Source of the DNA: Scolanthus callimorphus
Taxonomy: Eukaryota > Cnidaria > Anthozoa > Actiniaria > Edwardsiidae
DNA length: 64,000 nucleotides
Assembly: GCA_033964015.1 (NCBI GenBank)
Contig: CM066925.1
Coordinates: 12,260,204-12,324,203, forward strand
Direction of reading: 5' to 3'
Part shown: piece by piece, positions 44,337-56,473 of the stretch
Position numbering within the stretch: position 1 is the stretch's first letter
How the letters are laid out: each line of letters starts with the position of its first letter
The notes under the pieces: model-generated
What the model saw: only the letters and a program-made list of their open reading frames with translations
Told to the model about the DNA's origin: nothing
Databases searched by the model: none
Program-made: the position numbers and the translations under genes

Positions 44337-44573
44337 AATTAAAGAGCCCGTGTCAGCCACTCCTTTGGTATTGTTTTCGTTTGATATTAGAAGACGAATT
44401 ACGTGTACAAATCTTTTAATAAACATCTAAAAACAAAATTTCAGATTTGATTTACCAAATTCAATCAAGAACATTGCTGTATGTTATTTAAATAAGCCGA
44501 TGGAAATGGATGCTTTCTCCGACTTGGTTTGTTGCTATGCTGTCAAAATGGCGGCTGGCACAGGCTCTTTAAG
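44337..44573. mobile_element. dispersed MITE, inverted copy of 2002-2245, in intron 6
   Basis: Ends attaaagagcccgtgtcagc and ggcacaggctctttaag. Shares cgatggaaatggatg and tctccgacttggtttgttgc, inverted, with the copy at 2002-2245. Confidence 0.82.
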
Positions 44574-45010
44574 AATAGAACGCAACATACTATTACAATT
44601 ATTATTTCCGGTCGGTTTTGAGATTGCTCTGAATACTTGCTTCCCCTGCCCTCACTAAATCAGTGAGAGGAACGATAATTCTGCAGAGCTCGCCAAAAAT
44701 AGCTTGTTATGATGGAAATTCATTTTTCCGGTCCAAGCATTGAAAAAAGATTCTTGGTCGTCTGCGACAAATGCGCAAAAAGAATGGACGATTCCAGCTA
44801 CAAGCGCGTGCGCTCTTCTTTATTCAGAAATGCCAAAGTCATGTCCCACATCTACCAGAATGCAGCGCGCGATTTTTTTAAACAGTTTGTTCGACAAATG
44901 TCCCACATCTACCAACATGCAGCGCGCGCATGCGTTATAGCTGGAATCGTCTATTCAGGCACTCTTCACGTCCCCCCCCCCCTCCCTCTTCATTTCCAAA
45001 GCCATCTCAC

Positions 45011-45159
45011 CTTCCATTTCAGCCTCGTTTTTCTGTTTCCTAAACTGGCTCATCGCCGGACGGGCCACTCCAACACCCGGCTGGCCGTAGTTAGTGACGT
45101 CACCGTTGGGTACGGCATTCGGGTAGTCCTCCTCTGAGCCTATGGAACCCGATGTTAAC
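45011..45159 (-). CDS. exon 6: linker
   Basis: Residues ~219-269: LTSGSIGSEEDYPNAVPNGD, then NYGQPGVGVARPAMSQFRKQ and KNEAEME. The acceptor ttccaag (45160-45161) is required; the nearer catag would bring in a stop. Donor gtgaga. Confidence 0.87.
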
Positions 45160-48151
45160 CTTGGAAAACGGAAACGAAATATTTTTAGTCATAATGATTT
45201 ATTCAAAGTAGGTCTGACCGACTATTCACCTAGTTTTTTCTCTGTAACTGTTTCGTGCGAGAAGGGTAATCGTACATGTAGTTCTTAAGTAGAAAGAAAT
45301 CGCGGTTCAAATTTATACCCAAGACAGTTTGAAAAGCTTCTCCAACAAAAAAAGACCTCCATCAATATGCCCCCTCCGGCCCCGTACATAGGCCCTCCCC
45401 GAATATACCCCTTTGAAAAATTTGGGTCCATGGGCCTATTTTACAGTAAGGGGCAAAGTTTTAGGAATGATTCCATCACGATTCAGGAATGAGGATGGTC
45501 TTTGTTGCGAGTGTAACACGAGGTTCACGCTTTTCATATGACCGCAGTTCGAGTTATCCGCAATAACAGTTAAACTCCTATAGATTTTTTTGGAATTGTA
45601 CCTAGAAAAGTCACTACAAATCCATTAATGGCACCAACCATAACTGTTAAAACTATTCATTGCCACTGCTTTCAAATGTGTACTGTTGTACAATTTGTCC
45701 ACAGCACCTTGTATATATATTTCAAAATAGGCAACGGCCTCTAAATCAAAGCATGGAACTCGGCTGGCACTGATCGCACATTACTTGTGTACAATATCCC
45801 CAGTAAAAATACTTGTAACGTTCGACAAGGGAATTATGTTTAGCGTGCATTTAGCAAGTCCTCTAACTGCGACCTTGGATTATCATGAGCTTATCTTTAT
45901 AATTTAACAGAAAAAGACACAGCTACATTAACCTGGAATAACTCAGCCTTTTGCAACAGTCATGTGCAGAGTATTTCGCTAGTGGACAAAAAAATGTTTT
46001 AGGCCAGGGATAAGTTGCAAGAGGGCCTGGGCATTTCCAATTTCAAACCCTCTGTCTCCATCAAGTAGGAAACGTGGCGAATACAGCTATTTAAAAAACT
46101 CAGACCGCAACGTTGTTGGGTAGGAAGCCTTGAATGCTCACTGTTTGAGTAGGTGAGTTACTAGTTAACTGACATTACTAGTTTTAACCAAACTCTGTTC
46201 TGTAGAATTTAGCAGCCAGCCACTCGTGAGGAATCATCAAAATAGGATGTCTTGACTCTACCCATACTGCCTTACGGTCTGGATGCGTAGGCTTGAGTGC
46301 TCACGAGAGCAACAATCTTTATTGAAATAGCTGTATGTTGCAAAAGGCCTTCGGTCTTGGGTAAAATTTTAGAGGTAAGGGTTTAGAATTTACAAAGGTG
46401 TCATCATTTATATCTGTAAAGAGAGACATGCGAGTGTTAACGACATACTGATAGTCCGGGTGTCAGTGACTGGAAAAAAAAATTGACTATTCTGAACTTT
46501 TAAAACTGTAATTGATAGCTAGTCGCGTGACACTGGAGGTAGACGGCCAACGCCTTAATTCTAAAAAGGCCACATAATTTATCGGCAATCTCGATTCATT
46601 GAAAGAAATATATGTGCTAAGTATTGCACCTCAAACTATTGACACTGCCACCCGGACTACAAAAATATACTTTTCGCCAAGTATTGTGCTTTATAATTTT
46701 ATTCAAGTGTAATGCATGCACACATTAAACAGGGAGCTTCATCGGTTTATTGTTACGAAGCTGAATAGAGATTATTTACCAAGTACCATTATCAACATGT
46801 TATTTATATTATTATCAATAAATCATTAATTATTAATAAATTCATTAATTAAACAAAAATTCACACATTAAATACTATAATGAAAACTGTACTAACTGTG
46901 GGTAATATTCTTGTGAGGATTCATCAAATCTAGAAATAACAGAATCATCAGTGATTACTCTTGAGAACACAAAGTTACTAAAGCTGACCCTACAACTTTT
47001 GAGAAGGTTGTAATAGCATGGTTGGTCTCAGGGTCCCTGGTCGTAGATGAAGATGAGTTAGAGTTTAGAATTGTGCATGCATGTCTGGTGAAAGTGTGCA
47101 TACATTACTTTATTGTGTTTTTATTTTACATGAAAGAAACGAGAATGGCAGGAACGTTAGACAATGCTGATGGCCACAATCGCAGTCAATTCGTTGTTTC
47201 GAGTGAGCCACACTTTGGCTATTTTCCCCACAGTAGTAATATAGAACAATCCCCTCCCTTTTGGATCCAGTTCTGCCCCTGTTAGTTGTTGTTCTTATTT
47301 TTGAAGGACTGAAAACTGAACGATATTTTTGAGATTGAGTTTAACGACCGAAATCCCAGATGAGTGAAAGCTGATTCAGCTTTGAATTCATGTGCAAACA
47401 ATAACAAAGGGGTGGAATGAGATTTTTAATAGTTGACAAAATTTATTCATTTTATGAACGTTAGTTCCAGTAGGTTAGATGGATTAGAATCACGAAATGG
47501 GTTTTATATTTTTCATGCATTATCGAAGTAGCCTGCAAGAAGAGGTCAAAATAAAGACACTACATGGCGTGCAAACAACAGAATTACGGGCAAAATATTG
47601 AATAGGATTACATGTATGCAGCTAAAATCAAGCTGAAAAAGTTCATCATAGCAAGAACAGCGTGCATAGCGAGCGCTTCCATGGAGCTCTGTGTGAGGCC
47701 CGACGAAAAAAGCGTGCGGTTTTGTGTAGATCTTTTCGGCATCTTCCGTGCTGCACTAGTGAAAACTATTGCAAGTTGTAAGCTCAGAATAGAAAAAGAG
47801 GTCAAGAATTTGTATAGGGCTGCCATTTTTAAATGAGATCGAAGCAGATGAGGTCCTCTGTTCATATGGTTTCCATCAAGTTCCCGATGCACAAGTCAGA
47901 CAGTTCTATGATGGGATTCAAAGAATTCAAAATGCCAACCCGTTTTGCCAGAGGGTAATTTCTTAAATTTCTTTTAAGTTATATTGCCAACTACTCCTTT
48001 CAATAATAGGAAGCACATAGAAAAAAGCCGAAGGGTTTCAGTTTCCAACTTTATGATCCGCAAGCCATTTTGTGTGGGGAGTCTTTCGTCTCTGGAACCA
48101 TCTGCACAACAGTCCTTTAGTCTTCGATGAATTATTGACAACCGGCCTTAC
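45160..48151. other. intron 5 (3.0 kb)
   Basis: Contains the dispersed repeat gcgtaggcttgagtgctcac at 46284-46345 and AT-rich sequence. An unexplained minus frame at 47608-47823 has two hydrophobic stretches (see findings). No additional exon is required by phase. Confidence 0.6.
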
Positions 48152-48239
48152 CTTCTCCCCCCACGCCCAATAGGTCGGGGCTTATCTGTAAACCCTCTCG
48201 CATCGTCAGGCACACGAACATGAGTTGGTGCTGCATAGT
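48152..48239 (-). CDS. exon 5: linker
   Basis: Residues ~190-219: DYAAPTHVRVPDDARGFTDK, then PRPIGRGGR. Acceptor caacag, donor gtaagg, phase 1 to 2. Confidence 0.87.
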
Positions 48240-48975
48240 CTGTTGAAAAAGGCAAACTTTGGGTCAGTTATTTGCATTCCCGTTTGGGCGCGGAAAGCAA
48301 ACATTGGAGTTCAAAAAAGTTGACCAAAGACATTTCCCGGATTTTCTAAAGTAAATCGTGTTTCCAGTTTCGGCATGCTAAATTTCTGTTCTTTTTTGAA
48401 GCAAGAAATTGTGGGACTTGTAGCTAAAAACAAACACTTGCCCCTTCATCACTAAAACATTTTTTCCCGCCATTTTTGCAGCGCGCGCGCACGGCACAGG
48501 TAGCCCACAGCATAAATATTTTACTAAGCTAAGAAAATGCGAAATCTCCTTCTTCCATTTCTTTTCTAAAAAAGATTCAGCCGCTATTGAAGTAATGCCA
48601 GGTAAGTGCTAGGTCTACACTGGCATTCAAAAGTAAGATTGACTGTACTCTGGAAGGGAGGTTTCAAAATCTTTCACTTTTAGTAGACAACTGTTGCAGG
48701 GAGATAACAAAGGGAATGCTAGAAGAGGCCACTTTTATCTTGATGAGTGCTTTGCGAATTTGAAAAACACAAGAAAACAAAAGGTAAAAGTCAATGCAGT
48801 GAGATAAAAAGTAGCCTCTGATCATGGGTCGTAAATAAGTGGAACAGATTTTGAAGTGAGGGGGGCTCCTTAATATGGCAAAGTGAGGGGATGAGTTTAC
48901 AAAAAAACATATGAAAATCTGCTGCAGTTCCCCTAGACCCCTAGCTCCGATTCCATGAACGTTGATATGAAGTAC

Positions 48976-49092
48976 CTGGATTAGTTGAAACAGCTCTGAC
49001 AGACTCATCCGAGTGAAGGAGTTTGATGGGTTGAGGTGTTCTAGTCAGATCTGATATCATGTTTGGGTCCCATTCATTCCTGTTATGATCAA
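48976..49092 (-). CDS. exon 4: ZM-like motif
   Basis: Residues ~151-190: VDHNRNEWDPNMISDLTRTP, then QPIKLLHSDESVRAVSTNP. PIKLLHSDESV loosely resembles the ZM (ZASP) motif NxPIxLYSxEN, which in PDZ-LIM proteins sits between PDZ and LIM and helps alpha-actinin binding. The resemblance is weak. Confidence 0.88.
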
Positions 49093-49335
49093 CTGCAAAT
49101 AGGGGAATTAAATAAACACTTCTGTTTGCTATCCTGTTCATGCAATTTCTGTAGACTCTGCCATTGAAACATCTGAAATTCCCTTAAATATCCTTGGAAA
49201 TATTTATTTTTACAGAGTTTTGAGCTGCTAAAAATTAAAAATATTTGTGAGGCAAAAAAACAGCCTTGGGTGTGCTTTATTTTCAAAGCACACAAGAGTC
49301 AAGTTTGGCAATTTAACACAGTACTCTTATCTTAC

Positions 49336-49529
49336 CATTTGCAAAAGCTGTATTATAATTTTCATCTACTTCTCCCTTGTACAGCTGCCCTCGTGGGAGA
49401 GTTGCATATGCCGGCACTTCTTGCGCTGGTCTGAATGTGGCTCTGGATACCTGTGAGCCTTGATTAATGTCTTCGGTTGTGTAATAGCCAGAAGATTGTG
49501 GAGCATAAGCCTTGTTTGACTCTGGCAAC
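49336..49529 (-). CDS. exon 3: linker after PDZ
   Basis: Residues ~86-151: LPESNKAYAPQSSGYYTTED, then FRPAQEVPAYATLPRGQLYK and ENYNTAFAN. The two bases AG left by exon 2 complete an Arg codon, giving LLVSR-LPES, the usual PDZ exit. Acceptor gttattag, donor gtaaga. Confidence 0.9.
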
Positions 49530-49600
49530 CTAATAACAATGACAGAAGTTACACTTCTCATAATAACTTTTTATGTTGTGCACATTAACATGTTAAAAAT

Positions 49601-49803
49601 ACAGGGATGTCAACCCTAGGACTTCAAAAACCAGGAGAAACCTTGGGATCTCAGGCGCAATACAAAGGTTATATAAGAAAATTCCAAGAAAGAAAACAGG
49701 GAGAAATACACTAAATATATGGCAGTTCAGCAAAGTTTTGCCAGGAGACAGGAGTGAAAAATATTGAGATTCCGGCAAAACCAGGAGAGTTAATGTCCCG
49801 GAA
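49601..49803. mobile_element. CAGGGATGTCA MITE in intron 2
   Basis: cagggatgtcaaccctagga to ggagagttaatgtcccgg. The interior shares accaggagaaa/tttgccagg words with the copy at 26197-26600. Confidence 0.6.
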
Positions 49804-52586
49804 AATACAGTAATATTATTTACTTCCATGTCTAATGGAAAACTTTGACACTAATATTTTGTTTAGAGCACGAGAAAGTACATAAAATTTTGTCTTGTAT
49901 ACACAAAATAGTTTCTCTGGTTTATTTACAATAGTGTGAAGTTTGGTCAAATGTCCTCACTTTTCTCAGATACCCCACAAAAAACTTAGCTGGCCACTGT
50001 TGTTCAAATCTCATCATACATTACAGTTAGGTTGGTAGAGAATACATAATCTTAATCCTAAAATTATAAGAACATACAGTATTGATGACAGAGACATAAT
50101 TTTTTATCATTCAAGTAAGTGATTAGATAAGATTACAATGTATTATGGGAAATATTTTTTTAGGAACTTGACATATCTATATTGTCTGCAATAATGGTAT
50201 GCCAAGCCAAAGCAAGTGAAAGAATACAGGACTTAAATGAAATTAAACAAGTTTTGCTTAGGTGTTAACTTTAATCCTATTAAGAATTCAAACAAATTAT
50301 CTACTGCAGAATTTCTTTCAGAGGAAAAATAATGTACTTCTCAACTTCTACGTTTATATATAAAACTACCAGATGATATTTTATAGTAGTAGATACAATT
50401 CACTATGTTAATGTGAAACAGTTAGTGAACAGTTTTAGAGCCGCCACTGCTGAGAATTAAGGTCATAATTCAACAAAAGACTATTGTACTACATTATTCA
50501 CAATATGATAATGAGATTATTCATCAGCATGCTCCCCTAAAACAACAACTTTGTCCACATTATTAAATCAACATTTTAGACCCTGTTGTTGAATTCAAGC
50601 ACAGAAGACTGTAACATAGGCAAGACAAAGGACAGGTTTCAGCAGCGTGCTATCCTAGGTGGAAATCTATAAACACGTAGTCTCCAGAGTTACATTCCAT
50701 GCTAAATTCTATGTAAATAAGTTTAAAAATCCATCAGTATACTAAACCAAAATGGCAGTACATACGATTCAAACATGAATGTCCTCTTGGTTATAACATT
50801 GTGATCTGTCATGATGCCTGTTTGGCCTGGCCAGTTGATATAAGGTTATTTCTTCATCCAAATATTATAAATCAGCAAACAGGTTTACAGTAAAATAGCT
50901 TTTTCCCTACTTAAAGGTTCATGGAGACTTTGAGTCACTGGAGACAACAAGATTTGGAGGGGCTTGCCTTAATAGGCTGTAATGCGAGAAGATTTAATAT
51001 CATACTAGAAAAAGCCAAAGGTCAAGTCATCCCTCACAGACAAGAACAAGAAATATTTAGGCAGGGAGAGGCACTTAAATTTATGAGTCATCGAGCCTTC
51101 CACTGCAAAGTGTATCAGATTATAAATGTACATTCTTCCTACATGATTGTAATAATTGATTATTCAGAGAGAGGCAATTTACTGAACTTAGAATGAAATT
51201 TGATATTCATTGACACAAAAAGAAGACATCTGGCTCTAGTGACAGCTCTATTATTTCCATGGCAATTGTCACAAATTAAATCTTATCAACACAGTGTTTA
51301 ACAGACAAAATCATAATGCATTTTCTCTGATTCATAATACACTGTAAAACAGCTAGCACAAAAAGGAGTTATGAATAGGGACTAGCACAATGACCTTGCC
51401 ACAGCAAAATCACAGGATATCAAAAGAGTAAGCTAAATAACATTGTTATGCTTCATCAAAATTAAAAGATGTTGTTCTAGGAACTGATATTTTATCACAA
51501 TTCTGCAGATGTTTTTATTCATGCACTGAAATACCAGTAGCTATTCTTTCTTTCTTTGTAGAAACTAGAAACTATGTGAGCCTTTATTTTCACAATTTAT
51601 CTGGAGATATTTTCTACAGGAATTAAATTTCATGATTTGGGGATTCTCATTAAATTTAGTCTTTCATTGTCCTGAAACGTTTATGCATAGGAGGCACCTA
51701 ATAGTACTGCACATCAAGCTTTATAAAAACTTTATCTAGCAAGAAATCAGAAAAAAATGATTGATCTAGTTTCTCCTGTTATGGCATAGAGAAAGGAGAA
51801 GCCACCAAAGGGAAGAGATCGTCCTAAACAGGGAAGGATGTACCTTAAATTTTGCCTGTTTCTCAGCCTGTTAAAATCTTAACAAAAAATCTTCCTGTAT
51901 TGAGATAGCAATCCATCAAGTGGGAGCCATTTCATGTAGAGACAACATACAGATGTTTTCAGTTGAGTTGTCATGATGTGAAAGGTCAAAGTTATCTATC
52001 TAGTGAGGGTAGACAGAAAAGAGCTATTGTATTCAACACAGGATTTCGTACACTTACTCTTTTCTTTCGCACCATTCTCAAGGAGGGGTGGAAATACAGT
52101 AACAATGCCATACATAAATTATATTCTCTAGACATAACACACCTACATCAGTGGTTGTGCATTGAAATTGCAACTGGATAGGGGTGTGAGGGTTGTCCAA
52201 TACACTGACAAATTTATGCAAGGCTTTGTCTAAAACAGTGAAGTGCAATGGAGTGTATTATAGAACGAGGCAATACAATGGAGGAGAACAATAACCATGC
52301 ATAAATTTGTCAGAGTATTGGACTAGTATGAGGGGTGTATGGTACTTTACTGTAATACACCTAAATTCCGTGGTTACTAGCTTTATGTACCTATGGTTAG
52401 GGTTAAAGCCAGCCCATCAGTACAACAATTTCTGCTGCCTATAAATTTGGGATGGATATTTTCTGGAACCACACAATGTCAGAGACTTGTCAAATTATAA
52501 TAATAATTACTGTATTCCAACCATGTTTATGCTGAAAAGTTTCCATTCATGAATTTAGCAAGACATTTTGGGAAAATTATCTTCAG
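49804..52586. other. intron 2, proximal unassigned part
   Basis: AT-rich, with a separate terminus ggatattttctggaaccaca at about 52454-52475 matching the MITE at 57131. A plus frame at 50921-51196 is open but unsupported. No further exon is required by phase. Confidence 0.4.
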
Positions 52587-52702
52587 ACATACCCCCCACC
52601 ATGGAGGGGATTAGAAATTCCAGAGGGGTAGGGGGTCAATTCACCTGATTTTCCAGAAGTTTAAGGCAGGGGTCGCACTAGCGGAGTTTGTGTTTACCTA
52701 GC

Positions 52703-53879
52703 CAGGGCATCTGGGGAAGTGCGGTAAAAAACGGCAAAAAAGTGCGGAAAAGTGCGGGATTTTTAGAAAAAAGTGCGGAAAACAGTGCGGTAAAACGGTG
52801 AAAAGTGCAGTAAAGTGCGGTAAATTATTTTCTTTCATTTGAAGGTTTGCGCTTTTGGGGATCATAACGAGTCGTTTCTGTTGATTTTCTATTTGTTTTG
52901 TCATTTTAAGCTTAATTTTGTTGAAGATGATGTAACAGCTAACTTATTAAAGTTCGCATGATCAATATTTAGGTCAAGAACAATGGAAAAATGCAAAAAA
53001 AGAAGGGCTCATCATGCTTGCTTGCGCGGCATCAGTCTTTAAAACTCAATCAACTCCCGCATGCGTTGTTCATAATAACAGAGCAGATTTCGTATGACTG
53101 TGAAAAGTACCGCCACAAAGCTGTTCCGCGCCGCAACCGTGACTGTACCGCGACTACGCGATTTCATTCCATTTACAGCAGGCCAGGTTCCGTACTGCCA
53201 CCGCGACAGTACCGCATTTTTCACAGTCATACGAACTCTGCTCTATCTTGCAATAAAGTTCTCCAAAATGTAAACTTCGTGCTTTGTCATCACCATCTTA
53301 ATCTAGGGTAAATGGCTCCGGCAGTTTCATAGGATATTTACGGCATTTAAGTACAAATAAACGAACTTCTAACATCCAACGTTTTCGTTCTCCTGCTATT
53401 TTGTTTCCGCTAAATACTTGACCAATTTAGCAAATAAAAATCGGGGTCACCGAAAAACGTTTAAATAACGTTTTTAAAACGTTATTTACCCATTTCTTAC
53501 CAGATCAGCTATTGGCTTATTTCCATCTCAAACTAGCATCCAATTACAGATCTCCTACTAATTGATGGTTTCTCGTACTTATGCTCAAACGGTCTGCTGT
53601 GGAACGCCTGGTATTTTTTGCATTCGGTGGCGATCGTATCGGAAGAAAATGGTGGAGTTTTCAAGGTTTTTGCGCTCAATACTTCAGCATCAACATAATA
53701 AACTAGGTATTGACCTGCAAATCTTTGAAATTACCGTGTTTAGAAGGATTTTTCCACACAATGTTTAGTTATTTTCTTAAAAAGTGCGGAAAAGTGCAAA
53801 GAAAGTGTGAAAGTGCGGAAAAGTGCGATTTTTGGGCAAAAGTGCGGAATCGCACTGCCGCACTTCCCCAGATGCCCTG
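52703..53879. mobile_element. level 3: hAT-like element, CAGGGCATCTGGGGAAGTGCGG TIR
   Basis: A perfect 22-bp inverted terminus is flanked by cctagc on both sides. Subterminal aagtgcgg motifs are repeated several times at both ends, like hAT transposase-binding arrays. No transposase ORF. Confidence 0.9.
53081..53243. mobile_element. level 4: GAGCAGATTTCGTATGACTG MITE
   Basis: gagcagatttcgtatgactg + tgaaaagtaccgc is inverted as gcggt..; the right end reads ttttcacagtcatacgaact + ctgctc. A 163-bp unit inside the hAT-like element. Confidence 0.88.
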
Positions 53880-54009
53880 CCTAGCCCAAGAACTTTTAAA
53901 ATATTTGATTTAGATTTGGTGACAGCTCGAACTTTTTGTCACGGTCGCACTACACCTTCAAATATATTTGAAATGGTTCAGTTGTCAATCAGAGAATAAA
54001 GATGGTATG

Positions 54010-55935
54010 ACTAGTTTTACGGGAAAACTAGGTGGTCTGCGTCGGCGGAGACGTGAACATGAACAACAACAACCAAGGGTTGAGATTTATGTTAAACGCC
54101 GTGGAAAAATGGTGTTTTGCTGACGTTTCGAGCGTTAGCCCTTCGTCGGAGCAAAGAGGGAAAACTGAGGGAGTGGGGCTGTATATAAAGTAAATGTAGA
54201 GCCGTTGCTAGGCAACAGATAAACATTCGGAATGACTAAAGGCGATAATTGGTTAAGAATAACAAAGGATGCCATGGGCCATTGAAATCGCAAACTAGTG
54301 ATAAAAGTAAAGAAAGAGGAAATATGATGAGATGTAGAAAACTAGGTATAAGAGAAAAATTCATTGATGCCGTGGGGTGATCGGCAACCGAGTGAAAGAA
54401 TAAGTCTATTCTCTTTATGGAAGCGAAGAGGTTGGCGTAACTGGGTCCCATTTTAGTGCCCATGGCTACTCCATTGACTTGCTGATAAAAATCGCCTGAA
54501 AAAGAAAAGCAGTTAAGAGTGAGGACTAACTCAGCTAGTCTGAGTAGAGTGGCAGTGCTAGGTTCTAAGACACTCCTGCGGTCAAAGAAGTGTTTAAGGG
54601 CCTTTAGACCCTCGTCATTGGAATGACTGTATACAAAGACTTAACATCCATAGTGAAGATAAACCTATGCGCACTATCGGCAGGAAAAGAAAAGTTATTG
54701 AAAATGTGGAGAGCATGGTTGGTGTCCTTAATATAAGAGGGAAGTGCTTTGACAAAAGGGGCCATCTGTTTGTCTAAATAGCTCGAAATGAGCTCTGAGG
54801 ACAATTACATGCAGAAACAATAGGGCGCCCCGGATTGTTGGCCTTGTGGATCTTGGGCAGAAAGTAGATATTAGACGTTCTAGGTGTAGTAACGATAAGA
54901 GTGGTAGCAGTCTTAGGCAGCTCATGATCTGAGATAAGTTTCTTAATAGTTTGAGAAATAGTATTCTGGTTGGTGGTCGTGAGGTCTTTCTTAAGTTTAG
55001 AATAGAAGGTAGTGTCGGAGAGTTGGCGCGCGGCTTTCTGTTTGTACAGGTCGGTGCGCCAAACGACCACCGCGCCGCCTTTGTAGGCAGGCTTAATGAC
55101 AACGTCTTTGCGCATGCGGAGAGATCTAAGAGCTGACATCTCTTCCCTAGAAAGGTTGCTGAAATTAAGTTTGCGGTTGAAATGTACGCGCTGTAGGTCC
55201 TGACGACATTTTCTAACAAAAAGATCAACGGCAGAAAATTGACCGTCGTTAGGAGTCCAGTGAGATGAGCTGGGTTTAAGCGCTTCAAAGTCGTCTTTCA
55301 CAACCGTTTCTGAGTCCCTATCGTGAAAATGAGCTCTGAGTTTAACGCGACGGAGAAAACGCTCAGTATCTTGCCTAGCTGTAGATTCGTCTGCCTTGTT
55401 GGATATAGGCACGAAATTAAGGCCCTTACCGAGAACGGATCTCTCGGCGTCAGTGAGTAGCAGGTCGTCTGGTATAGTGACAACCGCATTCCGTTGAGTG
55501 GAAAGCTCGGGGACAACAGGCGGACCGGCAAGCAGATTGAATTTCTTCGCTTTGCTTTCAGCGAGGAAAGAAAAGAGCTTAGCGTTGAGGTCCGTTATTT
55601 TAAGGCGTATAGAGTTGACTAATAAAGATGAGAATAAAGATGATAGAGCCGAAAACAACGATGCAGAAAATGAAAACTAGACAAGAAGGAATTGTTTCGA
55701 CATGTGGCCACCTTGCTATACGGATCCTAAAACTGGCTTCCACTAATCGTTGAGAAGCGAGGTCTAGTAAACTTGTGATCTTGGCCGACCAGCTTGCAGT
55801 AAGTGCCGACAGGCCATGTCGGATTAACATTCTAGAACAAAAGATTTGCTGGCTTGGAAAAAATTTACCCCGCTCAGAAGCAGGTCCGCGGTGCCTTTGA
55901 AGAATTATGGAATTCCACAATTTTTTATCAAACCT
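54010..55935 (-). pseudogene. Penelope-like element, RT part, broken
   Basis: Minus-strand frames in three phases: 55658-54774, 54804-54604 and 54463-54236. They include NIYFLPKIHKANNPGRPIVS, FIFTMDVKSLYT and GTKMGPSYANLFAS, all typical of Penelope-like reverse transcriptases. At least two frameshifts, and the catalytic YxDD block and GIY-YIG endonuclease were not found. The 3' end has the element-type word gacgaagggctaacgctcga + aacgtcagc. It sits inside the level 2 element and in the same orientation as the host gene. Confidence 0.85.
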
Positions 55936-56321
55936 ACAAAATTTTACAGATGGCGGTCGCACTAGTTTTTTGTCGAGTGATGACAGAATACGACTCTAAA
56001 TAAACACAAATTCCGCTAGTGCGACCCCTGCCTAAGATGTTGTTATTTTCCATACAAATACTGTATTTTTCATTTAGAAATTCCAAGGGGGGGGGGGGGG
56101 GGGGGGGTTCCAAGTGCATTCCCTCCATGGTGGGGGTATGGATTTTTCTAGAGTTGCACATTCCCAATTCTTTTCTGTCCTAACTGTATGCCTCCATACA
56201 TCCAATTTCTCTCACATGCATGCCAGCAATATGGAAGGTGTTTTTTTACCATTATATGGTTGGGGGTCTTTTTTTTCCAACAATATTGTCAAAGATTTTA
56301 GATTACCTTGCATGGACTCAC

Positions 56322-56473
56322 CTTGAAACAAGTAGATCAAGATGCTGACCAGTACGTTTGACAGCATTTAGTGCATCGCTGTGAGTCATATCATCACATC
56401 TTTGGTTATTTATTGCCAGAACATATAAATTAGGTGTTAAATTTGCTAATTCTGCCTTACTGTTGCTTTCCAC
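56322..56473 (-). CDS. exon 2: second half of PDZ
   Basis: Residues 36-86: VESNSKAELANLTPNLYVLA, then INNQRCDDMTHSDALNAVKR and TGQHLDLLVSR. MTH-x-DALNAVK and the LxLLVSR exit strand are those of ALP/Enigma PDZ domains. The usual GD before the VLAIN strand is replaced by NLY. Confidence 0.95.

Larger units (their letters stand above)
52667..56030. mobile_element. level 2: CAGGGGTCGCACTAGCGGA element
   Basis: Left caggggtcgcactagcggag + tttgtgttta is inverted at the right as taaacacaaattccgctagt + gcgacccctg. A gtcgcactag word also recurs just inside both ends (53943, 55955). It carries no transposase; most of its 3.36 kb is later insertions. Confidence 0.88.
52587..56141. mobile_element. level 1: ACCATGGAGGGG MITE, interrupted
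   Basis: Left cataccccccaccatggagg + ggattagaaattccagaggg is inverted at the right, ending ttccctccatggtgggggta-tg. It is related to the intact element at 57131-57338, which shows the continuous middle (gtatttgtatggaagagatc). In this copy the middle is split by 3.4 kb of other elements. Confidence 0.75.

Noticed and set aside
45130..45137. Acceptor catag directly before GCTCAGAGG for exon 6
   Set aside because: With exon 5 it would shift the frame and hit TGA; the upstream acceptor ttccaag at 45160 restores the frame.
54951..55680. Plus-strand ORFs in the Penelope-like region
   Set aside because: They are antisense to the reverse-transcriptase frames.
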